Of a stretch of 6,333 nt of DNA, positions 6,103 to 6,333 are shown piece after piece (the stretch's first letter is position 1; the number at the start of each line of letters is the position of its first letter). The translations under genes were made by a program, and so were the position numbers. The stretch comes from Planctomycetales bacterium (GTDB taxonomy: Bacteria > Planctomycetota > Planctomycetia > Gemmatales > Gemmataceae), in contig JAGVLI010001042.1 in NCBI GenBank assembly GCA_020054355.1, positions 1 to 6,333 on the forward strand, read 5' to 3'. Under the pieces are notes generated by a model that saw only the letters and a program-made list of their open reading frames with translations, had not been told where the DNA came from and did no database searches.

Positions 6103-6333
6103 TTACCGCTGAGGTTGAGGCGCGAAACCCCGAGGGCTGTCGTAGCCTGGCGGAAAGGTCAGTCGCTCAAAAAACTCTTTCAGGAATTCCCGCAACGCTT
6201 CGTCCGCCGGTTCGCCCAGGTCGTGCCGTGCCTGGCTCAAGGCCGCCAGCGCCAGGTACTGCTGCGCTGCCTGGTCCCAGCTGGGCGCGGTCATTCCCTT
6301 GGCCTGGCCGTGCAGCATTTTCAGCAACCCGTC
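6103..6333 (-). CDS. 3' end of an uncharacterised protein gene
   Basis: The frame is open from the right edge of the window to a TAA at 6103-6105, giving the last 76 codons of a longer gene. The visible part begins DGLLKMLHGQ and is mostly predicted helix, with an alanine- and leucine-rich stretch (WDQAAQQYLALAALSQARHDLG), an acidic helix (ADEALREFLKEFFERL) and a proline-rich tail, FPPGYDSPRGFAPQPQR. I do not recognise the family with confidence. The alternation of helical residues suggests a soluble, helical-repeat-like C-terminus. A TTG at 6327 and an ATG at 6318 exist in frame, but there is no ribosome binding site, and the frame stays open through the edge, so the start is most likely outside. 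It faces the pilin gene convergently. Confidence 0.6.
   Translation of the reverse strand, partial: DGLLKMLHGQAKGMTAPSWDQAAQQYLALAALSQARHDLGEPADEALREFLKEFFERLTFPPGYDSPRGFAPQPQR

Overview
The window reads as a piece of a GC-rich planctomycete chromosome, probably from the Gemmata-like lineages. This is inferred from three things: a lone Flp-type pilin with a long tail-less mature form, a VIT/von Willebrand-type C-terminal fragment of a kind common in that phylum, and intergenic DNA full of palindromic repeats. No rRNA, tRNA, CRISPR array, transposase or phage gene is visible.

Layout from left to right. (1) 1-1250, minus strand: a major facilitator superfamily (MFS) transporter whose 3' end lies beyond the left edge. 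(2) 1354-2709, plus strand: an exported di-heme c-type cytochrome resembling RoxA-type proteins. It is divergent from the transporter and has a good Shine-Dalgarno site and a hairpin terminator at 2733-2751. (3) 2840-2987: a 148-base element with 47-base inverted arms, built from three copies of a palindromic 27-base unit. (4) 3007-4263, minus strand: a DUF2252 protein with kinase-like motifs; its start is best placed at 4263, not at the longer ORF start at 4473. (5) 4264-4573: a non-coding stretch with hairpins and short repeats. (6) 4574-5464, plus strand: the C-terminal third or so of a VIT/vWA protein that has lost its VIT domain and metal-binding vWA core, with no convincing start site. 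(7) 5465-5749: a leader region with a possible promoter and two mutually exclusive hairpins. (8) 5750-5935, plus strand: an Flp/Fap-type prepilin. (9) 6037-6078: a strong hairpin, probably a shared terminator. (10) 6103-6333, minus strand: the 3' end of an unrecognised gene.

The genes alternate in strand and do not form one operon or an obvious joint pathway. The transporter and cytochrome share a divergent control region of about 100 bases, but a functional link between them is not shown. The pilin stands without any tad/cpa assembly genes in view. The points most worth a second look are the inverted-repeat element, the kinase-like motif order in the DUF2252 protein, the truncated VIT/vWA gene beside repeat-rich DNA, and the paired hairpins upstream of the pilin gene. 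I did not find convincing evidence of a wholly new multi-gene system.
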